A stretch of 64,000 nucleotides of DNA. Origin: PALSA-610 sp038239145 (lineage in GTDB: Bacteria; Actinomycetota; Acidimicrobiia; IMCC26256; PALSA-610). The notes beneath the pieces are model-generated. The model did not search any database. It had not been told where the DNA came from and saw nothing but the letters and a program-made list of their open reading frames with translations. Each line of letters begins with the position of its first letter. The first letter of the stretch is position 1. The translations under genes were made by a program, and so were the position numbers. The stretch is taken from positions 1 through 64,000 of the forward strand of contig JBBSFB010000009.1 of NCBI GenBank assembly GCA_038239145.1. Direction: 5' to 3'. Shown one piece after another: positions 1-9,289 of the stretch.

Positions 1-151
1 AGATTGACGAGACCAGACCCACACGGGGCCTCCCTCAGTGCGCTTCTCAACGCCGCCACCCGAACCAGCCGGGAAGACAATGCAACCCTGGAACCCCGAC
101 CCCGGAGTGGATCCCCGGCGCCGGTGTTGCTTACATGTGCGTGTGCCGGCG

Positions 152-883
152 ATGCCTTACTACAGACCCGACTTGGCGCGGATTCACCATGAAGGTTTCG
201 GCTTTCACGCCGATGCTGTTGCTCCAGGCATTCTCAGGCTGTTGGAGCCCGTGCGCGAGCGCGGCGGGTTGGTCTTGGAGATTGGATGTGGTTCGGGGTT
301 GTTGACGAAGTATCTCGTTGAGGGCGGCCACCGGGTGTACGCAACGGATGCATCGAGCGCCATGGTCGATCTGGCGCGCGCGCACGTGGCGGGAGCAGAG
401 GCGATAGATCAGTTGCGACTTCCGGACGATGCAGTGCCGTCCGCTGACGCAATCATCAGCGTGGGGCATCCGCTGAGCTATCTCGACGATGAGGAGCAGT
501 TGAGCCGCGCATTTGCTGCGCTGGCGGGCGCCCTTCGTCCGGACGGTGTGATCGCGTTCGACATCTGCGATGTGCGGTGGGGTGAGACGCGTCGCGACGA
601 CCCGCCAAAGGTTTGGTTCGGTGAGGATTGGGTGCTCATTACGCGTACGTCGGTTCCGAATCCTCGAGCGTTTCGGAGGGATATGACGATGTTCGTTCGT
701 TCGGGCACAGAGTCATGGCGACGAGACGACGAAGTGCACGACAACATCCTGATCGACACGGACGAGATTCCCAGGTCGCTCGCGAGGCACGGCATTCGAG
801 CTGAGGTCCGGGGCTCGTTCGGAGGTGAGGTACTCCCAACGGGTCTCGTCGCCGTCGTCGGAGTGCAAACGGCGCGTACATAA
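152..883 (+). CDS. Class I SAM-dependent methyltransferase
   Basis: This 243-residue protein looks like a small-molecule methyltransferase of the Methyltransf_11/25 type. The SAM-binding motif I is visible as VLEIGCGSGLLTKYL near residue 42, followed by an acidic motif II (YATDAS) and a motif around ADAIISVGHPLSYLDD. The C-terminal half has the beta-strand pattern usual for the fold. The ATG at 152 was chosen because it begins the conserved part; the frame stays open upstream to 38 but that stretch looks non-coding. The gene sits between the window edge and a decayed integrase region beside tRNA-Leu, so it may be element cargo. The substrate cannot be told from sequence. Confidence 0.75.
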   Translation: MPYYRPDLARIHHEGFGFHADAVAPGILRLLEPVRERGGLVLEIGCGSGLLTKYLVEGGHRVYATDASSAMVDLARAHVAGAEAIDQLRLPDDAVPSADAIISVGHPLSYLDDEEQLSRAFAALAGALRPDGVIAFDICDVRWGETRRDDPPKVWFGEDWVLITRTSVPNPRAFRRDMTMFVRSGTESWRRDDEVHDNILIDTDEIPRSLARHGIRAEVRGSFGGEVLPTGLVAVVGVQTART

Positions 884-1890
884 ACTGCTAGTCAGAATTG
901 GTTCGTCGAGCTGTCCAAAAGTGCGGCTCTCAGCACTCGGGTCGCGTGGACAAGCAGGTTGCGAAGCGGTCGAAGATCCTGTTCTTCTTGGCCGAGGGGA
1001 CCATGGCGCAGCGCCCCGCCGGTTCGGACGACGACCGCAGCGACGGGCTAATCCAAGTTGGTTGGCTCGGGCGAGTTCGACGCGTCGTTCTCGATCGTCG
1101 CTTCGATCATGTCGAGCAGGCAATGGATCGTGAACGATCGGTCGATTCCGTCGCTGAGGAATAGGTAGTCGTAGACCCTGGTGCTCGTATCCACGTGTAG
1201 AAGACGCCGTCCGAAGCCTGGGCGGGGCGCGGCGCCCACGACGGGACTCCTGCGGCTCGAAGCTGGTCGGTGCTCGGATAGGACCGGGTCACGATCCGAG
1301 TCTGCTCGACGCACTCCGCCCGCGTACCGACCTGCGGCTCCGCGTCGGCAGGACGGACGCTCTCCGAGCACGATCAACGGAATATCTCGGCTGAGAGCGG
1401 TCGGATTACCGGGATATCCCTGTGCTCTGGTTCGCGACGGGCAGCCGAGTTGGGGCGTGCGGAGAATGGCGATTTCGATTCCGTAGTGGCTCCGTAGCAC
1501 TGCCGTACGGCTTGGGCCGAGATGCCTCGTTCGCTTCCGACGCGCTTCCAACGACATTCGCGCGCCGAGCGCCGAGCGCCGGCTCGACGGCTTCGGCGAT
1601 TTGGCGGTCGCTATGCGCTCGGGGCGAGGGCGGCGCACCGAGGAGATCGCCGGCGTCGGGCTCGCGAGCTGGCATTCGGAGGTTCTGGGGCCGCGTGTCG
1701 CAGCGCTGCCGATTCGGCATCGGTTGAGCGTCGTTGCGCGGTTGTTTGTCTGTACGAACGTCTGTACCAAAGGTCTGCACGGTGGGTCTGTACCGACGGT
1801 CGTGCACGTCTGAACACAGGTTGTCGGCCGTCGATCTTGAGGTTTCTTGTCGCGATCGCGGGACCCAGCGCGTCATTCCTTCATGACGGG
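884..1890. other. Gene-poor stretch, likely decayed element DNA
   Basis: About 1 kb between the methyltransferase and the integrase remnant holds no frame that I would call a gene. Long frames cross it on both strands but their translations are Arg/Ser/Pro-rich and resemble no family I recognise. The composition is less biased than in the flanking genes. A short run of GTCTGTAC repeats lies near 1748-1793. The stretch is best read as degraded remains of the integrated element. Confidence 0.5.
1748..1793. repeat. Four GTCTGTAC-like direct repeats
   Basis: GTCTGTAC occurs at 1748, 1760 and 1786, with the variant GTCTGCAC at 1773, giving spacings of 12, 13 and 13 bases. They lie just past the broken 3' end of the integrase remnant. 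They could be recombinase arm-type sites or a relic of a repetitive integrase C-terminus; the sequence does not decide. Confidence 0.4.
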
Positions 1891-1894
1891 GACG

Positions 1895-2649
1895 GTGCAG
1901 CGACCGACGCGACCGAGCCGTCTTCGGTGCCGCCCACACCATCTCGTCGTTCACGACCGTCAGAGAACGGTTCCCAACAATCCGCGCCGCGTCGAGATCG
2001 ACATTGGCCCAGCGCAGCCCGAGCGCCTCACCCCGTCGCCCGTCGCGGCAAGGAGTCGATACGCGGGCGCGAGTCGATCCCCTTCGACAGCAACGAGAAA
2101 CCGGCGCACCTCGTCGGCCGTCCACGTCGCAATCTCGTGGCGAACGGGGGCGGGCGGCTTCACGAGCGCGGCAACGTCGCGCGGGACGAGACCGGTTCGA
2201 TGCGCGTCCGCCAGCGACCTGCGCAAGGCGATGTGCAGGTTGCGGACGGTTTTGGGAGCAAGGCCGCCGCCGTAGCGATGACCTTCTTTCAGGAGCGCGG
2301 CGTACATCTCTTCGATGTCGAGCGGGCGCAGGGCCTGCAACGGCATCCGACCGAGACGTTCGGACACCCGTCGCAACCCGTTCGCGTAGTCCCGCAATGT
2401 CGATGACCGCACCTTGGGCACCATCGTCACGAGCCAGCGCTCGATCCACTCCTCCAGAGTCTGCGGATCGCGTGCGACGTAGGTGCCCTCGCCGAGCGTC
2501 CGAATGACGGTGGCGAGTGCCTGCTCGGCTTCGCGCTCGGTGCGAAATCCGCCCTTGGTCCGCAGGCGCCGACGGCCGGTCGCGGGGTCGCGTCCGACAT
2601 CGACGACGTAACTCCACGTCGTACCGCGCCGCAGAACATGACCTCGCAC
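1895..2649 (-). pseudogene. Broken tyrosine recombinase (phage-type integrase)
   Basis: The first 200 or so codons from 2649 encode an arm-binding region (RGTTWSYVVDVG, RTEREAEQALA) and a SAM-like core-binding domain (TLEEWIERWL, STLRDYANGLRRV, LAPKTVRNLHIALRRSL), then TADEVRRFL and LLAATG. At about 2035-2040 one base appears to be missing: the expected continuation RRGEALGLRWANVDLD, with the first catalytic Arg, lies in the next frame and runs to about 1895. The catalytic C-terminus (HxxR, H/W, Tyr) is absent. The start lies 90 bp from the 3' end of tRNA-Leu, the classical place for an integrase next to its tRNA attachment site. It is non-functional as it stands. Confidence 0.85.
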
Positions 2650-2679
2650 AGATCAGGACGTTTAGCAAGGCGTAAGCAT

Positions 2680-2694
2680 TTGGCCAACGGCCAA
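2680..2694. repeat. Small palindrome between integrase remnant and tRNA-Leu
   Basis: TTGGCC-AAC-GGCCAA is a perfect 6-bp inverted repeat. A wider pair, gatcagg at 2651 and cctgatc at 2726, flanks it. In this position such repeats could be recombinase or excisionase sites or the integrase operator; this is inference from location only. Confidence 0.3.
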
Positions 2695-2739
2695 TCATCT
2701 CGGATCACGGTCGAACGACGTTTTACCTGATCAGAACCG

Positions 2740-2823
2740 TGCCCGGGGAGGGACTCGAACCCTCACGCCCCGAAGGGCCGGCGGGTTTAAGCCGCCTACG
2801 TCTGCCGATTACGCCACCCGGGC
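2740..2823 (-). tRNA. tRNA-Leu (anticodon TAA)
   Basis: Read on the minus strand the acceptor arms are GCCCGGG and CCCGGGC with discriminator A. The D-arm, an anticodon loop CTTAAAC giving anticodon TAA, a long class II variable arm (GGCCCTTCGGGGCG) and the T-arm with GGTTCGAGTCC are all present. The length of 84 nt suits a leucine tRNA. CCA is not encoded. Its 3' end faces the integrase remnant, so it is the probable attachment site of the lost element. Confidence 0.95.
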
Positions 2824-2871
2824 GGGTGCCGCAACGGTAAACCACCACCGGGCGCCGTCGGGGTCGAACCC

Positions 2872-3195
2872 TCAGGCGGCCGCCGACTCGGGCCCGACCT
2901 GACCCGTACTCCCGACTGACTCAAGGAGGGAGGCCCGCACCCGCGCCGCGGCATCACCGGTCAGCCGGTTCGCGACCAGAACGCCCTCGACCATGTCGAC
3001 CACGACGTCGGCGGTCGGGCGGGACCGTAAGCGCACCGCGACCACCGGGCCGCCCGGGAGCCGGCGGATCGTACGCGGAACTCCGGAGCGACGCGGTGGC
3101 GTGCGGAAGGCCGGCGCCACTAGACCGGCCGCGCGTGCCGCCGCGCCGATACGACGGGCGAGATCGGCGAACCGGATCGGAGGGGCGGCGTCCAT
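2872..3195 (-). CDS. Hypothetical protein, 107 aa
   Basis: I do not recognise this family. The protein starts MDAAPPIRFADLARRIG and has an Arg-rich middle (RTIRRLPGGPVVAVRLRSRP) and a helical acidic C-terminus (DVVVDMVEGVLVANRLTG). It has no signal peptide or membrane segment. The ATG at 3195 was chosen because upstream codons in the same frame run antisense into the acyltransferase. It is transcribed divergently from that gene 75 bp away, which may mean shared regulation. Codon use is typical of the genome, supporting a real gene. Confidence 0.6.
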   Translation of the reverse strand: MDAAPPIRFADLARRIGAAARAAGLVAPAFRTPPRRSGVPRTIRRLPGGPVVAVRLRSRPTADVVVDMVEGVLVANRLTGDAAARVRASLLESVGSTGQVGPESAAA

Positions 3196-3258
3196 CAGCC
3201 GTATTGAACACGGCGGGTGAGACACCAACGAGTTCTGGTGACCCGCGGCTCCGCTACA

Positions 3259-3264
3259 TAGGCT
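3259..3264 (+). promoter_or_regulatory. Candidate -10 box, leaderless start of acyltransferase
   Basis: TAGGCT lies exactly 6 bases before the GTG at 3271, so transcription would begin at or next to the start codon. No Shine-Dalgarno sequence is visible. Confidence 0.5.
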
Positions 3265-3270
3265 TCGCCG

Positions 3271-4221
3271 GTGCCCGACGTTCCCGAGCGCGCCGCCGAG
3301 CGAGCAATCGAGCTCGCAGCCGCCACCGAACCCGACCTCGACCTCACCGGGATCGACGCAGTCGTCGGCAGCGGCACCGGCCGCGAGCTGGTCCCGGTCA
3401 GCCGACCGCAGGGCGACGACGAGACCGAACCCGGGATCCGCCGTTCCGACGTCGACCGCTGGGGCCGCAGCGAGCATTTCCGGGCGCTGACCCGCCGCGC
3501 CTTCGACCCGATCTACAAGCACTGGTTCCGGGTCGAGTGGGAGGGTTTCGAACACCTTCCCGAACGCGGCGGCGCCCTCCTCGTCGCCAACCATGCGGGT
3601 GCGATCCCACCCGACGCGCCCTCGATCATGCACGGCATCGAGAAGGACCTTCATCGCCCGGTCTACGGGCTCGCGGAGAACCTGTTCCGCACGATGCCCG
3701 TGCTCGGGACCCTCTGGTCCCGCAACGGCGGGGTCGCCGCCCACCCCGACAACGCGTACCGGCTGCTCCACGACGAGCAACAGCTCGTGCTCGTCTTCCC
3801 CGAAGGAACGAAGGGGACCGGGAAGCTCTACGCCGATCGCTACCGGCTGCGCCGGTTCGGACGCGGGGGCTTCGTCGAGATCGCAATGCGTGCGGGCGTG
3901 CCCGTCATCCCCATTGCGGTGATGGGCGCGGAGGAGACGATGCCGATCCTCTTCAAGAGTGCGCGCCTCGCGAAGCTCGCCAACCTTCCGTACTTCCCGA
4001 TCACCGCGAACATGTTGGCCTTCGGTCCCGCGGGCGTCGTCGCGTACCTCCCGGCGAAGTTCCGCATCCGGGTGCTGCCGCCGGTGTACTTCGACGTCCC
4101 ACCGAACCAGGAGCGGTACTCGCGCAGCCGGGTGATGGAAGAGTCCGAACACATCCGGCGCATGGTGCAAGACGCGCTCTACGACCTGCTGCGCAAGCGG
4201 CGCAGCGTGTGGTTCGGGTGA
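3271..4221 (+). CDS. Lysophospholipid acyltransferase family protein (PlsC-like)
   Basis: This 316-residue protein probably transfers an acyl chain from acyl-CoA to a lysophospholipid or other glycerolipid at the inner face of the membrane. The acyltransferase block I is NHAGAIPPD (Asn107-His108), matching the variant with a longer His-Asp spacing seen in mycobacterial relatives. Block III is FPEGTKG (about 176-182), and a conserved VPVIPIAVMGAEE block follows. An acidic N-terminal extension of about 80 residues precedes the domain. The GTG start is supported by an adjacent TAGGCT box. It is followed 24 bp later by an SDR gene; a similar acyltransferase/SDR pairing is known from mycobacteria (Rv0501/Rv0502-like), stated from memory. 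Confidence 0.85.
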   Translation: MPDVPERAAERAIELAAATEPDLDLTGIDAVVGSGTGRELVPVSRPQGDDETEPGIRRSDVDRWGRSEHFRALTRRAFDPIYKHWFRVEWEGFEHLPERGGALLVANHAGAIPPDAPSIMHGIEKDLHRPVYGLAENLFRTMPVLGTLWSRNGGVAAHPDNAYRLLHDEQQLVLVFPEGTKGTGKLYADRYRLRRFGRGGFVEIAMRAGVPVIPIAVMGAEETMPILFKSARLAKLANLPYFPITANMLAFGPAGVVAYLPAKFRIRVLPPVYFDVPPNQERYSRSRVMEESEHIRRMVQDALYDLLRKRRSVWFG

Positions 4222-4245
4222 GCGGGGACTGAGGGCGGTATCCAC

Positions 4246-5286
4246 GTGCGCGCACTCGTCACCGGACTGTCGACGTATTGGGGTGGTCGGCTCGCGCAGG
4301 CATTGGAGCAGCGCGCCGACGTCGAGGTCGTCGTCGGAGTCGACACGCGCGACCCGCGCACACCGCTCGAACGCACCGAGTTCGTCCGCACCGACTCGTC
4401 ACACTCGATCCTGTCCCGAATCGTGCGGGCCACCCAGGTCGACACGATCGTGCACACGCATCTGGTCGTCGACTCGACGCGGGCGACGAGTCGGATGCTG
4501 CACGAGATCAACGTCATCGGCACCATGAACCTCCTGGCGGCCGCGGGTGCACCCGGCAGCCCGGTGCGCAAGGTCGTCCTGAAGAGCTCGGGGCTCGTGT
4601 ACGGCGCCAACAAGGCCGATCCGTACACGTTCCGGGAAGACATGACCCGCACCGGGCCCGCCCACACGCCCGTCGAACGTTCGCTGCTCGAGGTGGAAGC
4701 GTTCGTCCGGGACTTCGCCGACGACAATCCTCACGTCGAGGTCAGCCTGCTGCGCTTCGCGAACGTGCTCGGTGTCGACATCGACACACCGTTCACCGCC
4801 GCGCTCCGCCGGCCGATGGCGCCGGAGATCTTCGGCTTCGACCCGCGCGTGCAGTTCATCCACGAAGACGACGTTGTGAGCGCGCTTATGTACGCGATCA
4901 ACAACGACATCCCCGGCGTGTACAACGTCGCCGCCGACGGCGTGCTCCCGTGGAGCGAGGTCTGCGCGATCGTCGGGAAGCGTCGGCTCGCGCTCCCGTT
5001 CGCGTTCACGAACCTGGCGGCCGAGCCCGCCCGTCTGCTGCGGCTCTGGGACCTGCCCCCCGAGGCGATGGCCCTGCTGCGGTTCGGTCGGTGCATCGAC
5101 AACACGCGCTACAAGCGCACCGGATTCCGCTACGAGTACACAACCGCGTCGACGGTCGAGGCCTTCGCGCAGTCGTTGCGGCTGGCGGGAACGATCGGCG
5201 ACAGCCGCCCGTCGTACCGGTACGAGCGCGAGGTCGAGGACTTCTTCCGCCACTCCCCCGCGGTGGTGCGTCCCACCGACGCCTAG
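4246..5286 (+). CDS. NAD-dependent epimerase/dehydratase (extended SDR)
   Basis: This 346-residue Rossmann-fold protein resembles the sugar-nucleotide epimerase/dehydratase superfamily. The N-terminus reads VRALVTGLSTYWGGRLAQAL, where the glycine motif is loosened to GLSTYWG. The active-site region has SSGLVYGANK rather than the usual YxxxK arrangement, so catalysis may be altered. A conserved VQFIHEDDVVSAL segment follows at about 205. The GTG at 4246 was chosen because it begins the first beta strand. It lies downstream of the acyltransferase and just upstream of an enoyl-CoA hydratase, so the three probably form a lipid-related operon. The substrate is unknown. Confidence 0.8.
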   Translation: MRALVTGLSTYWGGRLAQALEQRADVEVVVGVDTRDPRTPLERTEFVRTDSSHSILSRIVRATQVDTIVHTHLVVDSTRATSRMLHEINVIGTMNLLAAAGAPGSPVRKVVLKSSGLVYGANKADPYTFREDMTRTGPAHTPVERSLLEVEAFVRDFADDNPHVEVSLLRFANVLGVDIDTPFTAALRRPMAPEIFGFDPRVQFIHEDDVVSALMYAINNDIPGVYNVAADGVLPWSEVCAIVGKRRLALPFAFTNLAAEPARLLRLWDLPPEAMALLRFGRCIDNTRYKRTGFRYEYTTASTVEAFAQSLRLAGTIGDSRPSYRYEREVEDFFRHSPAVVRPTDA

Positions 5287-5295
5287 GTTGGCGCG

Positions 5296-6042
5296 ATGGA
5301 ACACGTGCGGGTCGAGACACAGGACGGGGTCGCAGTCGTCACGCTCGTCGACGTCGAGCGCCGCAACGCGATGACGGCGTTGATGGTCGACGAGATCGTC
5401 GCGACGTTCGATCAGCTCGAATCCGATGGCACCACGGCCGCGGTCGTCGTCACGGGGGAGGCGCCCGCGTTCTGTTCCGGCGCCGACGTGTCGAGCCTGG
5501 GCACGCTCGCCCGGGCCGAGACCGACGCCGAACGGCGTTCGGTGACATCGATCTACGAAGGGTTCCTGCGCGTGCTCCGCTCGCCGTTGCCGACGATCGC
5601 GGCCGTCAACGGCGCGGCGGTCGGCGCGGGGATGAACCTCGCGCTCGCGTGCGACGTGCGGCTCGCCGGAGCGTCAGCCCGGTTCGACACCCGCTTCGTG
5701 AAGATCGGTTTGCATCCGGGCGGCGGGCATGTGTGGATGTTGGAACGCGCGGTCGGGCCGCAAGCCGCCGCCGCGATGGTGTTGTTCGGCGTGATCGTCG
5801 AAGGGCCGCGCGCGGTCGAGATCGGGCTCGCGTGGTCGTGTTATCCCGACGACGAGTTGCTCGACGCGGCGCGCACGCTCGCCGCGCGCGCGACGCGCGC
5901 GCCCATGGGCCTGCTCGACATGGTCAAGGCGACGTTGCGCCAGGCGCCGTGGCAACCGAACTTCGAAGAGGCCGTCGCGACCGAGGTGTCGCGTCAGGCG
6001 TGGTCCCTCGGCCAGGGCTGGTTCGCGACACCCCCGAGGTGA
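5296..6042 (+). CDS. Enoyl-CoA hydratase/isomerase family protein
   Basis: This 248-residue crotonase-fold protein likely hydrates or isomerises an enoyl-CoA in fatty-acid or amino-acid breakdown. The oxyanion-hole motifs are FCSGADVSSLG (about 56-66) and NGAAVGAGMNLALACDVR (about 103-120). The catalytic Glu pair typical of hydratases is not clearly kept: the segment reads FVKIGLHPGGGHVWML, with Gly/His where hydratases often have Glu. It may be an isomerase or another crotonase type. The start codon is 9 bp after the SDR stop, and TAGGTT, which includes that stop, lies 6 bases before the ATG. It is convergent with the GNAT gene. Confidence 0.85.
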   Translation: MEHVRVETQDGVAVVTLVDVERRNAMTALMVDEIVATFDQLESDGTTAAVVVTGEAPAFCSGADVSSLGTLARAETDAERRSVTSIYEGFLRVLRSPLPTIAAVNGAAVGAGMNLALACDVRLAGASARFDTRFVKIGLHPGGGHVWMLERAVGPQAAAAMVLFGVIVEGPRAVEIGLAWSCYPDDELLDAARTLAARATRAPMGLLDMVKATLRQAPWQPNFEEAVATEVSRQAWSLGQGWFATPPR

Positions 6043-6059
6043 CGCGGAAGGAATATCTC

Positions 6060-6656
6060 TCAGCGGTTGACGAATTTGGCCACGAGCTCGTGGCCGCGCT
6101 CGCGCCATTCCTCGGTCGTCATCGCGTACCGGATGTGGTCCTCGTACATGCCTTGGATCTGCAGGAACCGTACGGCGGTGCCCTCGTCGCGGAGGCCGAG
6201 CTTGTCGGCGACCCGCCGGCTGGAAGCGTTCCGGGGCACGATCGCGGCTTCGAGCCGGTGCAACTGCAGCGCGTCGAATGCGTACTGCATGATCAGCACG
6301 ACACCTTCGGGGACGTACCCGCTCCCGGCGAGCGCTTCGTCGACCCAGTAGCCCACATAGCCCATCTGAAACGGGCCCCGCTGGACGCTGCCGAGGCTCA
6401 CCTCGCCCGCGAACCGGCCGTCGAGCAGGAAGAGCCCGAAGCCGTACGCAGCGTCGAAGTGCCGTTGCCGATCCCAGGCCCCGCACCGCGAGCGGAACGC
6501 TTCCCGATCGAGCGCGGGGTCGACGCTGCCGACGTCGGGACGAGGCTCCCACCGTTCCAGCCAAACCCGACAGCGCAGGCGCACCTCGCGCCACGCTTCC
6601 CAGTCCTCTTGCTTCAAGGGCCGCAGCATCACCTGCGAACCGATCAGCTCCGTCAC
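6060..6656 (-). CDS. GNAT N-acetyltransferase, RimJ/RimL type
   Basis: This 198-residue protein matches the RimJ/RimL branch of GNAT acetyltransferases, which acetylate protein N-termini or small amines with acetyl-CoA. Visible features are the N-terminal LIGSQVMLRPLKQEDWEAW strand, the GYVGYWVDEALAGSGY acetyl-CoA loop region, LHRLEAAIVPRNASSRRV and KLGLRDEG near the C-terminus. The GTG start at 6656 overlaps the TGA stop of the upstream acyl-CoA synthetase by 4 bases, so the two are translationally coupled. A role in modifying the synthetase, as protein acetyltransferases do for Acs, is possible but unproven. Confidence 0.8.
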   Translation of the reverse strand: MTELIGSQVMLRPLKQEDWEAWREVRLRCRVWLERWEPRPDVGSVDPALDREAFRSRCGAWDRQRHFDAAYGFGLFLLDGRFAGEVSLGSVQRGPFQMGYVGYWVDEALAGSGYVPEGVVLIMQYAFDALQLHRLEAAIVPRNASSRRVADKLGLRDEGTAVRFLQIQGMYEDHIRYAMTTEEWRERGHELVAKFVNR

Positions 6657-8593
6657 GACGAGCGCTCCTCCACCGGCAAAGCCTTTCTTATCGCATCGAG
6701 CGCGGCGGGGTCCTCGAGCCCCGACTGGTCTCCGGGATCGGAGCCGGTCACGATCGACCGGATCGCGCGCCGCAGGATCTTTGCACTCCGCGTCTTCGGG
6801 AGTGCCGTGGTGAAGCGTATTTCGGCGGGCTTGAACGACGGACCCAGCGCGTCGACGACACATGTGACCAGCGCCGACCGCAGCGAACCGTCGGGTTGTA
6901 CGCCCGGAACCGGGACGACGAAGACCCACAGCACCTCGCCCTTGAGGTCGTCGGGCGCCCCGATCGCGGCGGCTTCGAGCACGGACGGATGGGCGACTAC
7001 CACCGACTCGACTTCGGCCGGGCCGAGACGTTTGCCCGCGAGCTTGATCGTGTCGTCGGACCGGCCGTGCAGGAACCATTGGCCGTCGTCGGTCACGCGG
7101 GCGAAGTCGCCGTGCCACCACACCCCCGGGTACCGCGACCAGTACGTGTCGAGGTAACGCTGCGGGTCGCCGTAGAGGCCGCGCGTCATACCGGGCCACG
7201 GCGCCTTGCAGACGAGCTCTCCAACTTCGCCCCGGACCGGGTGCCCGGCGTCGTCGAACACGTCGACTGCCATGCCGAGCGCGGGCCCACCCAACGAGCA
7301 CGGCGACAGCGGCTCGACGACGTGCGGCGACAAGAAGCATGCCCCCACCTCGGTGCCACCAGAGATGTTGACAACCGGGCACCGGCCCCCGCCCACCACG
7401 GCGAAGTACCAGAGCCACGGCACCTCGTTCCACGGCTCGCCCGTGGAGGCCAGCACGCGCAGCGACGAGAGATCGTGCGCGCGGACCGGCTCGTCGCCGT
7501 GCGCCATCAGTGCCCGGATCAACGTCGGTGACACCCCGAGCACGTTGACGCGATGGCGCTCGACGAACGACCACAACCGGTCGGGACCGGGGTAGTCGGG
7601 CGCGCCGTCGTACATGACCAGCGTGCCGCCCGCCGCAAGCGTCCCGATGATCTCCCACGGTCCCATGATCCAACCGATGTCGGTCAGCCAGAACAAGCGC
7701 TCACCCCGCCGGAGGTCCGTCTGGAAGGCGACCTCCTCGGCGACCTTGACGGTGAAGCCGGCGTGCACGTGCACCGCGCCCTTCGGCCGTCCCGTCGTTC
7801 CGCTCGTGTACGCGACGAACAACGGATGCTCGCTGTCGACGACGCGCGCGTCGAACGAAGCGTCGGGGAGATCGTCGAGGCGTACGTCGCGACCCGATTG
7901 CATCGGACAGTCGACGCGTCCCCGGCCGACGACCACGACCGTGTGCACAGTCGGAACCTGTTCGACCGCGGCGTCGGCGGTCTCCTTCATCGCAACGAGC
8001 TTGCCCCGCCGCCGGAAGCCCTCCGCGGTCACGACCGCGACCGCGCCCGCGTCCTGTAGGCGCACCGCGACCGCGTCGGCGCCGTACCCGGAGAAGATCG
8101 GCAGGAAGATCGCGCCGAGCTTCGCGATTGCGAAGAGCGCGGCAACGGTCTCGGGAACCATCGGCATGAAGAGCCCGACGGCATCTCCCTCACCCACTCC
8201 CCGCGCTGCGAGCCCGGCCGCGATCCGATCGGTGAGCGCACGCAACTCCTCGCCGGTCAAGGCGCGGGTCTCGCCGTCCTCGCCTTCCCAGACAATGGCC
8301 GGCTGCTCGGCATCGAGACCATCGAGGCACATCGTCGCCGCGTTCCCGCGACCGCCGACGAACCAGGTCGCCCATTCGATCCCGGCCGAGGTGTCGACCA
8401 CGCGCTCGTAGGAGACCGCGAACCGGATGCCGAGAAAGCGCACGACCGCGTCCCAGAACCACTCCGGTTCGTCGATCGAGCGACGGAGCAACGTCGCGAA
8501 ATCATCGATGTGCTCGGCGATCATGAACCGGGCCACGTTGCTCTCGCGCAGCAGCGACTCGTCGGGCCGCCAGACGACGGGGGGAGCAACCAT
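6653..8593 (-). CDS. AMP-forming acyl-CoA synthetase, acetyl-CoA synthetase-like
   Basis: This 646-residue enzyme activates a short carboxylic acid to its CoA thioester through an acyl-adenylate. It has an ACAS-type N-terminus (WFWDAVVRFLGI), the AMP-binding P-loop YTSGTTGRPKG, the adenine motif ISGGTEVG, the hinge YWSRYPGVWWHGDFA...GRSDDTIKLAGKR, and the C-terminal catalytic lysine in LPKTRSAKILRR. That lysine sits in the motif acetylated in Acs enzymes of other bacteria. Length suits the acetate/propionate/acetoacetate synthetase group; the exact acid is not clear. The ATG lies 9 bases after a TAGATT box. It is divergent from orn and coupled to the GNAT gene. Confidence 0.85.
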   Translation of the reverse strand: MVAPPVVWRPDESLLRESNVARFMIAEHIDDFATLLRRSIDEPEWFWDAVVRFLGIRFAVSYERVVDTSAGIEWATWFVGGRGNAATMCLDGLDAEQPAIVWEGEDGETRALTGEELRALTDRIAAGLAARGVGEGDAVGLFMPMVPETVAALFAIAKLGAIFLPIFSGYGADAVAVRLQDAGAVAVVTAEGFRRRGKLVAMKETADAAVEQVPTVHTVVVVGRGRVDCPMQSGRDVRLDDLPDASFDARVVDSEHPLFVAYTSGTTGRPKGAVHVHAGFTVKVAEEVAFQTDLRRGERLFWLTDIGWIMGPWEIIGTLAAGGTLVMYDGAPDYPGPDRLWSFVERHRVNVLGVSPTLIRALMAHGDEPVRAHDLSSLRVLASTGEPWNEVPWLWYFAVVGGGRCPVVNISGGTEVGACFLSPHVVEPLSPCSLGGPALGMAVDVFDDAGHPVRGEVGELVCKAPWPGMTRGLYGDPQRYLDTYWSRYPGVWWHGDFARVTDDGQWFLHGRSDDTIKLAGKRLGPAEVESVVVAHPSVLEAAAIGAPDDLKGEVLWVFVVPVPGVQPDGSLRSALVTCVVDALGPSFKPAEIRFTTALPKTRSAKILRRAIRSIVTGSDPGDQSGLEDPAALDAIRKALPVEERSS

Positions 8594-8639
8594 TCGGCGC
8601 CGAATCTAACCCCTGTACGGGGGCGCCTCCGCGGCCCGA

Positions 8640-8645
8640 TAGCGT
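8640..8645 (+). promoter_or_regulatory. Candidate -10 box, leaderless start of orn
   Basis: TAGCGT lies 7 bases before the ATG at 8653. This favours that ATG over the in-frame GTG at 8644, which overlaps the box itself. Confidence 0.5.
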
Positions 8646-8652
8646 GCCGCCC

Positions 8653-9252
<600 letters not shown>

Positions 9253-9289
9253 TCCGGTCCACCATCGCGCTCGCGATGTCCGCGACCGC

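Noticed and set aside
1406..2698. A 430-codon minus-strand frame across the integrase region
   Set aside because: Only the part near 1895-2035 matches integrase; the rest is a shadow, so I annotate the remnant rather than the whole frame.
4278..7157. A 2.9-kb open frame on the plus strand across the SDR and enoyl-CoA hydratase genes
   Set aside because: It is out of frame with two intact enzymes and mostly basic low-complexity sequence; a shadow of high GC.
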